From: Caldicellulosiruptor saccharolyticus DSM 8903
GTDB lineage: Bacteria > Bacillota > Thermoanaerobacteria > Caldicellulosiruptorales > Caldicellulosiruptoraceae
NCBI RefSeq assembly: GCF_000016545.1
Contig: NC_009437.1
Span: 349,501-413,500, forward strand
Reading direction: 5' to 3'
Length of the DNA: 64,000 bases
The notes beneath the pieces were generated by a model. The model was given only the letters and a program-made list of their open reading frames with translations. It made no database searches and was not told where the DNA came from. The translations under genes and the position numbers were made by a program. Shown here one piece after another: positions 48,074 through 55,549 of the stretch (position 1 is its first letter; each line of letters opens with the position of its first letter).

Positions 48074-49023
48074 ACAGCTTCAGCCTCCTTCTCCTCAGTT
48101 GTAAGCTGCAGGAATATCTCCTCAAGCGTTAGGTCAACCGCTCTCATCATCAGAATAGGAAGTTTTGCCTCGCTCAGTGCATAGAATATATCTGCCCTTA
48201 TATCTACATCGTTTTCTGATTCAACAATGACCTCAACGGTGTTTGGTTCTTTTGGACCGATAAATTCTATGTATTTTACTCCTGGCACCTTTTCAAGTAT
48301 TCCATAAACCTTTTGCCTTTGACCTAATACTCTTATCTGAAGTTTGCTTCCGTGGGTAAGTCTTTTAGATAGATTTTCAGGCGTGTCACTTGCAACTATC
48401 TTTCCTTTGTTGATTATAAGAACTCTTTCACACACTGCGCTTACCTCTGGCAGGATATGTGAGCTCAAGATTATTGTATGTTCACTTCGAAGATTCTTTA
48501 TAACAGACCTTATTTCAATTATCTGCTTTGGGTCAAGTCCGATTGTTGGCTCGTCCAAAATCAAAACAGGAGGGTTGCCAATTAAAGCCTGGGCAAGTCC
48601 AACTCTTTGCTTGTAACCTTTTGAAAGATTTTTTATGAGCCTGTTTCTCACATGGGCAATGCCAACAGTTTCCATTATCTTGTCCATGCTTCTTTTTTTC
48701 TCTTTTTTGTCTACCTTTTTAATGTCGCTCACAAAATCAAGGTATTCTTGCACAGTCATGTCCATATAAAGCGGTGGGTTTTCAGGCAGGTATCCAATTC
48801 TTTTTTTCACTTCTTCGGGCTCTTCTAAGATGTCAAATCCGTCAACGTAGGCTGTTCCTTCTGTAGGCGATAAATACCCTGTTATGATATTCATGGTGGT
48901 AGATTTTCCAGCACCGTTTGGACCCAGAAAACCAACAATTTCCCCCTTTTGCACTTCAAATGAGATGTCGTGAATTGCATAGTGCTGACCATACTTTTTG
49001 GTTAAGTGTTCAACCTTTATCAA
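48070..49023 (-). CDS. ABC transporter ATP-binding protein, GldA-like
   Basis: The 317-residue ATPase has Walker A (GPNGAGKSTT), the Q-loop region (IGYLPENPPLY), signature LSKGYKQRVG, Walker B (VLILDEPTIGLD) and H-loop (SSHI). The C-terminal extension after residue 225 is typical of ABC-2 exporters. It is the first gene of a four-gene minus-strand operon ending at the terminator near 44250. Confidence 0.94.
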   Translation of the reverse strand: MIKVEHLTKKYGQHYAIHDISFEVQKGEIVGFLGPNGAGKSTTMNIITGYLSPTEGTAYVDGFDILEEPEEVKKRIGYLPENPPLYMDMTVQEYLDFVSDIKKVDKKEKKRSMDKIMETVGIAHVRNRLIKNLSKGYKQRVGLAQALIGNPPVLILDEPTIGLDPKQIIEIRSVIKNLRSEHTIILSSHILPEVSAVCERVLIINKGKIVASDTPENLSKRLTHGSKLQIRVLGQRQKVYGILEKVPGVKYIEFIGPKEPNTVEVIVESENDVDIRADIFYALSEAKLPILMMRAVDLTLEEIFLQLTTEEKEAEAV

Positions 49024-49361
49024 AAATATCCCTCCTCAGATTGACAATGTATATAGTTGTACAGTTTTAATTATAGTATAAACTATAACATAATGTGTGA
49101 ACAATTTGTTAAATTATTTTTTGCTCAGTTTCGTTTGAATATCTCCTTTTAGCTATCAAATACAAGCTTTAATAAGATCCTTGCTTATCACAGGCTGTGG
49201 TGCACACTTGGGCATTGAGAAAACAGCAATTTACCACGATTCCAAAGAGGAGATGTGCATTTTGTAACTGGTCATTTGTAAAAGCTATTCAAATCACAGT
49301 GGAGAATCATTTGGCTTGTTCAGAATATCTGAGTCAACAAATATAAGTGTTTCAACAAAAA
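49024..49361. other. Intergenic region upstream of the ABC operon
   Basis: An AT-rich dyad, TTATAGTATAAACTATAA (49070-49087), lies about 50 bp upstream of the ATPase gene and may hold its promoter or an operator. Between 49160 and 49340 nothing firm is seen. Confidence 0.35.
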
Positions 49362-49389
49362 AGACTCTCCGCTTCTCTGCAGAGAGCCT
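49362..49389 (-). terminator. Terminator after the coiled-coil gene
   Basis: On the minus strand AGGCTCTC (49389-49382) pairs with GAGAGTCT (49369-49362) with one G-T pair, followed by TTTTTTG. Confidence 0.85.
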
Positions 49390-49415
49390 TTATTGCTTTA
49401 AAATTTATGTATCTT

Positions 49416-49937
49416 CTAAATTTTCACACCCTTTAAAAATGCGATGTCTTGCATATTCTTCCCACATACAGATTCAATAATTGTCATATCCTTTTCGAGT
49501 TTTACAATTTTTTGAGTATTCTCTTCAGTTTGTTTAAATAGAGCTTGGTGTTCTTTACTGTTATTTGAAATTACAGAGTTTAACAAACCTTCCATCCTTG
49601 CGAGCTGGTGAGTAAAGTTGTCGTGTTCAGCTTTGTTTACCTGTGCTAAATGTTCTAATGCTTTTAAGATTTGAGTATTTTCTGCAACTTGAAGTTCTAA
49701 TTTTTCAACTCTCTTTTCGAGACTATCAACTCTCTTTTCAAGGTTTTCAACTCTCCTTTCAAGGCTTTCGACTCTTTTTTCAAGACTTTCGACTCTCTTT
49801 TCAAGGCTTTCAACTTTCTTTTCAAGGCTTTCGACTTTCACTTCAAGTCTGTCAAGCCTTGCCTCAAGCCTGTCAATCTTTTGGTCTAAGGTTTCAACCT
49901 TTTGTAAGATAAGCTCTAAGATTTCTCTATCACTCAT
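49416..49937 (-). CDS. Coiled-coil protein with heptad repeats
   Basis: The 173-residue cytoplasmic protein consists largely of heptads such as VESLEKR and VENLEKR (about residues 15-90), a long parallel coiled coil, then a less regular helical part. Glu and Lys/Arg alternate as expected for a salt-bridged thermophilic coil. No family function is recognised. It has its own terminator; AGGAG lies before the ATG. Confidence 0.8.
   Translation of the reverse strand: MSDREILELILQKVETLDQKIDRLEARLDRLEVKVESLEKKVESLEKRVESLEKRVESLERRVENLEKRVDSLEKRVEKLELQVAENTQILKALEHLAQVNKAEHDNFTHQLARMEGLLNSVISNNSKEHQALFKQTEENTQKIVKLEKDMTIIESVCGKNMQDIAFLKGVKI
49699..49880. repeat. 21-bp coding tandem repeat (about eight units)
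   Basis: Units of the form CTTTTCAAGGCTTTCGACT recur every 21 bp with small changes. Each unit encodes one seven-residue heptad. Such repeats can gain or lose units without shifting the frame. Confidence 0.85.
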
Positions 49938-50015
49938 TTTTATCTCCTCACGAAAGTTAAAATACGACTTGACTATAATTATAACTCATTTAGTTGGAAA
50001 AATCTATTCAAAGGA

Positions 50016-51029
50016 TTATAAAAAGATATATCCTAAGAAGATCAAGTATAAAACCCCACCAAACAAAAGTGCAAATGGGTTTACAGATTTTTTAATCTTA
50101 ACCCATATAAGATTTAGAAGTGCGGACATAAATGCTAAGATAGCTGAAACCATTGTTATACCTTTTAAATTCCATGGTGTGAATATTATTCCAAATACAA
50201 CTGGAACAGAGGATTGAAATACCATTGCACCTGTGATATTTCCGAGTGCAAGAGTGTCTTTTTTCTTTCCAATCCAGATAATAGAGTTTAGTTTTTCAGG
50301 TAGCTCTGTTGCAATAGGTGTAATGATTATAGAAAGTATTAGTGCAGGTACACCAATCATCATCGCAACTTTCTGAACATACTCAACAAACAAATGCGCA
50401 CCATAGATGATAAGTACCAGTGAAAGAAGAAGCTGAGAAAGTATCCACAAAAGGTTGTTTGGAAGTTTTAAAAACCTTGTAAAATAAAGTTCTTCTAATT
50501 CTTCTCTTTCAGTGTCTTCACTCTCATCTGCAAGTGTCTTTTTTACATATATAAGATAAGCTACAAACAATCCAATTGCAATTATTTTTCTTATAACTTT
50601 ATGATTGTGAATAAATGTTGTCAAAACTGCAATTCCATATACAATGAGAAAATAAGTAAGGTCACGCTCAAATACACTCAAGTCAACATTCATCTTCAAT
50701 GTTCTTTTTCTAAAAAGAGTGTAGACTATTACAGCAAGTCCAGTTATGAAAAAGGCCAAAGTACCAAGCATAAAAGGGGCGCCGGCAATTGCTCCAATAC
50801 CAACATCATGTGAACTTTCTCCTTTGGCAAACAGAATTGCAATAATAGGTATTATGGTCTCAGGAAGGGCAGTTCCAACCGCTGCCAGGATACTTCCAAC
50901 TGCCCCTTGTCCTAAGTTCATTCTTTTGCCAAACCACTCAACTGCATTTGTGAAAAAAGTGCAACCAAAAAGTATTATAAACAAAGAGAAAATCAGCTTT
51001 ATAACATATGGTATTACCACCTTAGTCAT
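50016..51029 (-). CDS. Sodium/calcium exchanger family carrier
   Basis: The 337-residue membrane protein has about ten helices and two inverted alpha-repeats of the CaCA family: GTALPETIIPIIAIL with GIGAIAGAP, and TPIATELPEKLNSI with GNITGAMVFQSS. The acidic cytoplasmic loop (ADESEDTEREELEELY) is usual. It probably exports Ca2+ or another divalent cation against Na+ or H+. It is close to the P-type ATPase gene on the same strand, pointing to shared cation homeostasis. Confidence 0.88.
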   Translation of the reverse strand: MTKVVIPYVIKLIFSLFIILFGCTFFTNAVEWFGKRMNLGQGAVGSILAAVGTALPETIIPIIAILFAKGESSHDVGIGAIAGAPFMLGTLAFFITGLAVIVYTLFRKRTLKMNVDLSVFERDLTYFLIVYGIAVLTTFIHNHKVIRKIIAIGLFVAYLIYVKKTLADESEDTEREELEELYFTRFLKLPNNLLWILSQLLLSLVLIIYGAHLFVEYVQKVAMMIGVPALILSIIITPIATELPEKLNSIIWIGKKKDTLALGNITGAMVFQSSVPVVFGIIFTPWNLKGITMVSAILAFMSALLNLIWVKIKKSVNPFALLFGGVLYLIFLGYIFL

Positions 51030-51139
51030 CCCTTTCTATTGTTAATACTTCAAGTTAATACTTTAATAAGAATACTACTTTGATACAAAAAGTGTCAAGT
51101 GAAAGCAAATGCTAAATTTTTCAGAAGTATATTTTGAGC

Positions 51140-53797
51140 TTATTCTTTATGAAAGTGACGTGTAAAGTATTTTACTACTTCCACAATAGGAATTATAGAA
51201 AGTGACGCTAAAATTATGATTGTCCACTGCTCAAAGTTTAAAGAGGTCAGTTTGAATAATTCTCTAAGCGGTGGAACTATTAGCACTACAACCTGAAGCA
51301 AGAATGAAGCTATAAAAGCAAGGTTTAGGTATTTGTTAGAAAATACTCCCATTTTAAATAGCGAATTGATGTTTGAACGCACATTGTATGCATGAGTAAG
51401 TTGTATGAGGCTCAGTAGCATGAAGGTCATGGTGATGGCAGTGTTGTGACCATATAATTTGTTTCCAATAGAGAATACTAGCAATGTTATCAAGCCTTTT
51501 AAAAAACCTTGATACAGAATTGAAAAGCCAAGCCCACCAGCAAATATATTTTCTTGAGTTTTCTTCGGCTTTCTTTTCATTACGTCACTTTCTGCTTTTT
51601 CCATACCGAGTGCTAAAGCTGGGAAAGTGTCAGTCACAAGGTTTACCCAGAGAATATGAATTGGGTATAATACTACCCAGTTTAAAAGTGTTGCAAAGAA
51701 CAGTGTTACAACTTCTCCAATATTTGACGAAAGCAAAAATTGAATGGTCTTTCGTATGTTGTCATAAATCTTTCTTCCTTCTTCAACAGCTGCAACAATT
51801 GTTGCAAAGTTATCATCTGCTAAGATAACATCAGATACATTCTTTGTTACATCTGTTCCTGTTATTCCCATGCCAATTCCAATATCAGCTGCTTTCAAAG
51901 CGGGTGCATCGTTCACTCCATCACCTGTCATAGCGACTATTTTACCATGGCTCTTCCACGCTTTAACAATTCTTAATTTGTGCTCTGGAGACACTCTTGC
52001 GTAAACTTTTACCTCTTTTACTTTTTCCCTTAATTGCTGATCATCTAATTTTTCAATTTCACTGCCTGTCAAAACCTGCGAAAGTTCGTCGTTGTCTGTA
52101 TCAATTATCTTCAATTCTTTTGCGATTGCTACAGCTGTGTCTTTGTGGTCTCCTGTTATCATCACAGGTGTGATACCTGCTTGATAGCATACCTCAACTG
52201 CATTGTAGGCTTCTGGGCGTGGTGGGTCTATCATTCCAACAAGTCCTATGAAGATGAGATTGTCTTCAATAGCATTTTTGTCCTCTAATTGAGTTCTATC
52301 AATTTCTTTGTATGCAAAAGCTAAAACTCTAAGGGCATTGGAGGACATTTCTTTGTTTGCCTGCAAAATTTTGTGGTGGATATTTTCGTCAAGAGGTAGT
52401 ATTTCATCATTTACCATTGCAAACTTGCATTTGTTAATTATTACATCTACAGCACCTTTAGAAAACACAAAAAGTTTCTCATCATTTCTAATTTCATGCA
52501 CAGTTGTCATCATCTTTCTGACAGAGTCAAAAGGTATTTCGTAAACTCGCTTTAATACCTTCTCAATTGCATTCTTGTTAAAACCTTTTTCATAGGCAAA
52601 TTTTACCAAAGCAATTTCAGTCGGGTCACCAATAAAATGAGGATGTTTATTAATCAAGTCTACCTTTACATCATTGCAAAGTGCCATTATGTGAAGTAAA
52701 GTCTTTGTTGTATTATCTTCATGTTCAAAGTTCTCAACAAGGTTATCATTGCAATAAATTTTTACAACATTCATCTTATTTTGAGTAAGTGTCCCTGTTT
52801 TATCAGAACAAATAACTTCTACTCTTCCTAAGGTTTCAATCGAAGACAGTCTTCTTATGATAGCATTTCGTTTTGCCATTTTTTGAACACCAATTGCAAG
52901 GACAATTGTTACCACAGCAGGAAGACCTTCAGGAATTGCAGCAACAGCCAATGACACAGCTGTTAAGAACATTTCAAACGTTTCTCGACCGTAAAGAAGT
53001 CCTGTCACAAAAACAATAAAGGCAATTGCCAGTATTCCAAATGTGAGATATTTACCAATTTCTTCTAACTTCTCATGAAGAGGAGTTTTGGTGTCAATTG
53101 TAGACTGGATATTCACAAAGTTTGCAATTTTGCCTATCTCTGTTTTCATTCCTGTTGCAACAACCACACCTTTTCCTCGACCATATGTTACAATAGTTCC
53201 CATGAAAGCCATATTAGTCCTTTCTGCAAGAGGAGTTGACTCGTCAAGAACATTGTTTGCCTCTTTTTCAACAGGAACAGATTCTCCAGTTAAAGCTGAC
53301 TCATCAATTTTAAGATTAACACCTTCGATGAGTCTTAAATCTGCAGGGACAATATCCCCCGCTTCAATCTCAATTATATCTCCAACTACTATTTCATCGG
53401 TTCTGATTTGCATCAAATGTCCATCTCTGTAGACTTTGGCATAAGGCATATTAAGTTTTTTTAGCGCATCTATTGCTTTTTCAGCTTTCAGCTCTTGCGC
53501 GACTCCAAAGACTGCGTTGATAAGCAGGACGGCTACAATAATTACAGCATCTGCTGCCTCGCCAAGAAGGATTGATATGACTGCAGCAGCAATGAGTACA
53601 AGTACCATCACGTTTTTGAATTGCTCCAAGAAAAGAACAAATAATGATTTCTTTTTTCCTTCTTCAATTATATTTTTTCCGTACACTTTAAGCCTTTGTT
53701 CAGCTTCTTCGGATGAAAGTCCATTTAGAGTGGTTTTGAGGTTTTCCAAAATTGTTTCTATGTCCTTTGAGTGAAAATTAGAGATGTTTTGGTTCAA
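51140..53797 (-). CDS. Cation-transporting P-type ATPase (Ca2+/Mn2+ type)
   Basis: The 885-residue P2-type ATPase has actuator TGESVPV, ion-site PEGLPAVVT, phosphorylation ICSDKTGTLTQNKM, hinge MTGDGVNDAPALKAADIGI and ion-site VNLVTDTFPALALGMEKAE. It exports Ca2+ and perhaps Mn2+. TTG 53797 has GGAGG about 12 bases upstream; an ATG at 53818 overlaps that site and lacks one of its own. A yybP-ykoY riboswitch lies about 100 bp upstream, which favours a Mn2+ role. Confidence 0.94.
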   Translation of the reverse strand: MNQNISNFHSKDIETILENLKTTLNGLSSEEAEQRLKVYGKNIIEEGKKKSLFVLFLEQFKNVMVLVLIAAAVISILLGEAADAVIIVAVLLINAVFGVAQELKAEKAIDALKKLNMPYAKVYRDGHLMQIRTDEIVVGDIIEIEAGDIVPADLRLIEGVNLKIDESALTGESVPVEKEANNVLDESTPLAERTNMAFMGTIVTYGRGKGVVVATGMKTEIGKIANFVNIQSTIDTKTPLHEKLEEIGKYLTFGILAIAFIVFVTGLLYGRETFEMFLTAVSLAVAAIPEGLPAVVTIVLAIGVQKMAKRNAIIRRLSSIETLGRVEVICSDKTGTLTQNKMNVVKIYCNDNLVENFEHEDNTTKTLLHIMALCNDVKVDLINKHPHFIGDPTEIALVKFAYEKGFNKNAIEKVLKRVYEIPFDSVRKMMTTVHEIRNDEKLFVFSKGAVDVIINKCKFAMVNDEILPLDENIHHKILQANKEMSSNALRVLAFAYKEIDRTQLEDKNAIEDNLIFIGLVGMIDPPRPEAYNAVEVCYQAGITPVMITGDHKDTAVAIAKELKIIDTDNDELSQVLTGSEIEKLDDQQLREKVKEVKVYARVSPEHKLRIVKAWKSHGKIVAMTGDGVNDAPALKAADIGIGMGITGTDVTKNVSDVILADDNFATIVAAVEEGRKIYDNIRKTIQFLLSSNIGEVVTLFFATLLNWVVLYPIHILWVNLVTDTFPALALGMEKAESDVMKRKPKKTQENIFAGGLGFSILYQGFLKGLITLLVFSIGNKLYGHNTAITMTFMLLSLIQLTHAYNVRSNINSLFKMGVFSNKYLNLAFIASFLLQVVVLIVPPLRELFKLTSLNFEQWTIIILASLSIIPIVEVVKYFTRHFHKE

Positions 53798-53900
53798 GTT
53801 TGAATTCCCCCTCCTCATGAGTATTTTATAGAGTCTTTAGTTTTTAGAAGTTCCCCATCAAAAACTATTTTGGTTTTAAAATCATCTTTTTAGAAGGCAA

Positions 53901-53949
53901 ATAAAAAAGACTTTTAACATGTGATGTAAATTATCACATGTTAAAAGTC
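53901..53949 (-). terminator. Riboswitch-controlled intrinsic terminator
   Basis: On the minus strand GACTTTTAACATGTGAT (53949-53933) pairs perfectly with ATCACATGTTAAAAGTC (53925-53909), followed by TTTTTTAT. The 5' arm shares GACTTTTAAC with the last helix strand of the riboswitch. Aptamer closure and this terminator are therefore mutually exclusive. Confidence 0.9.
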
Positions 53950-54047
53950 TCGCACGCCCTTTTTTGGGCCCTTATCCCCAGAGAAGGCGAAAAAACCTTC
54001 TCGCGAATGTTGAGGATAAGGCTTTTGCGGTGCTACTCCCTTTTAAC
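53940..54047 (-). promoter_or_regulatory. yybP-ykoY (Mn2+) riboswitch aptamer
   Basis: The minus-strand RNA opens GTTAAAAGGGAGTAGCA (54047-54031) and closes GTGCGAGACTTTTAAC (53955-53940). This matches the class pattern of a GGGGAGUAGC box and a GCAAGAC box closed by a P1 helix, here GTTAAAAG with CTTTTAAC. Inside are GCCTTATCC with GGATAAGG, GAGAAGG with CCTTCTC and GCCC with GGGC. Known members sense Mn2+ and switch exporters on. Because the P1 3' strand is also the terminator 5' arm, ligand binding should prevent termination and turn on the P-type ATPase gene. Confidence 0.85.
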
Positions 54048-54205
54048 ATAACCAAAAGGAGGTAGCAGTATTTAATTGTGTATTATATTCTACCTTAAGA
54101 AAGTGAAATTTTCAAGCCGTTTTTAAAATTTATCTCGAATAGGTGTAGAGATATTTACCACAGCGAAAGAATGTACGAAGAAGAAAATTTCATAAAAAGA
54201 GTTGA

Positions 54206-54294
54206 GGCTGCCTCCCTCCTGTTTGATATAATTAAAAAGTGTAATCTAATATTCAAAAGAAAAATAGAAAAACTACCAGGATGGGAGGACAGCC
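54206..54294 (+). promoter_or_regulatory. Inverted repeat burying the IS481-like transposase ribosome binding site
   Basis: GGCTGCCTCCCTCCTG (54206-54221) pairs over 16 bp with CAGGATGGGAGGACAGCC (54277-54294), leaving one T and one A bulged. The 3' arm contains GGGAGG (54283-54288), the ribosome binding site for the ATG at 54299. It could block translation of read-through transcripts. It may instead be a terminal repeat of the element. Confidence 0.6.
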
Positions 54295-54298
54295 TACT

Positions 54299-55474
54299 AT
54301 GAATATTATATCATACCACGAACTAAGAAAAATATCCCCTCAAAAAGCTAGAGAATTAGTTCGAAAAGTCTTTGAATCAAATAACAAAAACGTATCAAAA
54401 ACTGCTAAAATATTAGGTGTATCAAGACATACCGTAAGAAGAGCTGTCTACGGTCCTCTTGAAGATAAATCAAAAAAACCTAAATCTTCTCCCAAAAAGC
54501 TTTCTTCTGAACTCGAAAATTTTATTGTCGAAGAGTCTAAAAAAACTGGTTTTAGATATAGACGTTTGTCTTTTTATCTTCTCAGAAAATATGGTATCAA
54601 AATAAGTGAAAACACAATAAAGTCAATTCTTAGAAGAAACTCTGTAGCTCGAAAAACAAAAAGAACAAAAAAAGGTGAAAGAAGTCTATACGATTATGAA
54701 ACTCTTATCCCATTTTCTGAATTTCAGCTTGATACAAAACATCTTTTAGACAAAGAAAGTCTTCCCAAGGAGGTATATGAACATATGAAAAGATACAATT
54801 TGCCTTGCTATGAGTGGAACATAATAGATGTTGCAACAAGAACAAGATTTACAGCCTATTCTTACGAACTTTCATCCGCTTTTGGATTTATGTTCATATC
54901 CTTAGTTGCATTATGGTTAAGAACTCATAATGTAAGAAATATAATAAAGATCCGATTAGACAATGGAGCAGAATTTTGTGGAGGAAGCGAAAGAAAGTTA
55001 AAGCAGTGGAATGAGATGCTGTCATTTTTGGGTGTAGAACTAAATCCTATTCCACCAAAAGCAAAGCATTTAATGGGTATAATTGAAAATTCACATAGAG
55101 CTGATGATGAGTATTTTTTAATGATTCATGCTGAAAGATGTAAAACAAAAGATGAATTTATTCAAAGAGCCCAGAAATGGCAAGATACATGGAACTTTTT
55201 CAGACCTCATAATGGTAAAGGAATGAACGGGAGGACACCATTCGAAAAATTCATAGCTTCAAAATCTCTGGTCTCCTCCCATATATTTCAATTTCCTACA
55301 TTACTTCTTGAGGATATTATGAAAAAAGTAGGCACCTTCTATTCTCTGTTCTGTAATAAATTTGGTGGTAAATATGTCTTCACCACGTACCTTTTTAAAA
55401 TTTATGTAAAAGACTTAGATGCCAGAATTAGTTATAAAATCTATATTGTTTCAAACTATGGATTGAAATTTTGA
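54299..55474 (+). CDS. IS481-like (rve integrase core) transposase
   Basis: The 391-residue protein has an N-terminal helix-turn-helix (SKTAKILGVSRHTVRRAV) and a DDE integrase core with D (FQLDTKHLL), D (KIRLDNGAEFCGG) and E (LMGIIENSHRADDEYF). The C-terminal part includes FFRPHNGKGMNGRTPFEKF, common in IS481 and IS3 relatives. The ATG 54299 follows GGGAGG by 10 bases. No frameshift is visible. The ends of the element are not clear to me, and it could be a solitary transposase gene. Confidence 0.85.
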   Translation: MNIISYHELRKISPQKARELVRKVFESNNKNVSKTAKILGVSRHTVRRAVYGPLEDKSKKPKSSPKKLSSELENFIVEESKKTGFRYRRLSFYLLRKYGIKISENTIKSILRRNSVARKTKRTKKGERSLYDYETLIPFSEFQLDTKHLLDKESLPKEVYEHMKRYNLPCYEWNIIDVATRTRFTAYSYELSSAFGFMFISLVALWLRTHNVRNIIKIRLDNGAEFCGGSERKLKQWNEMLSFLGVELNPIPPKAKHLMGIIENSHRADDEYFLMIHAERCKTKDEFIQRAQKWQDTWNFFRPHNGKGMNGRTPFEKFIASKSLVSSHIFQFPTLLLEDIMKKVGTFYSLFCNKFGGKYVFTTYLFKIYVKDLDARISYKIYIVSNYGLKF

Positions 55475-55549
55475 GATACTCATCTTAAAATTTTTCAATA
55501 GAAAAATTGATAACAACTTGTGGCTTTGCACTGAGAGGGGGAAGGCAGG

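Noticed and set aside
49168..49266. Protein-like stretch containing TGCGAHLGIEKTAIYHDSKE
   Set aside because: About 32 codons, no start codon or ribosome binding site, and too short to assign; a faint resemblance to the start of some Cas1 proteins is not enough to claim a cas remnant.
49643..49912. Plus-strand frame rich in FQGFQLSFQ
   Set aside because: It is the complementary reading of the 21-bp coiled-coil repeats.
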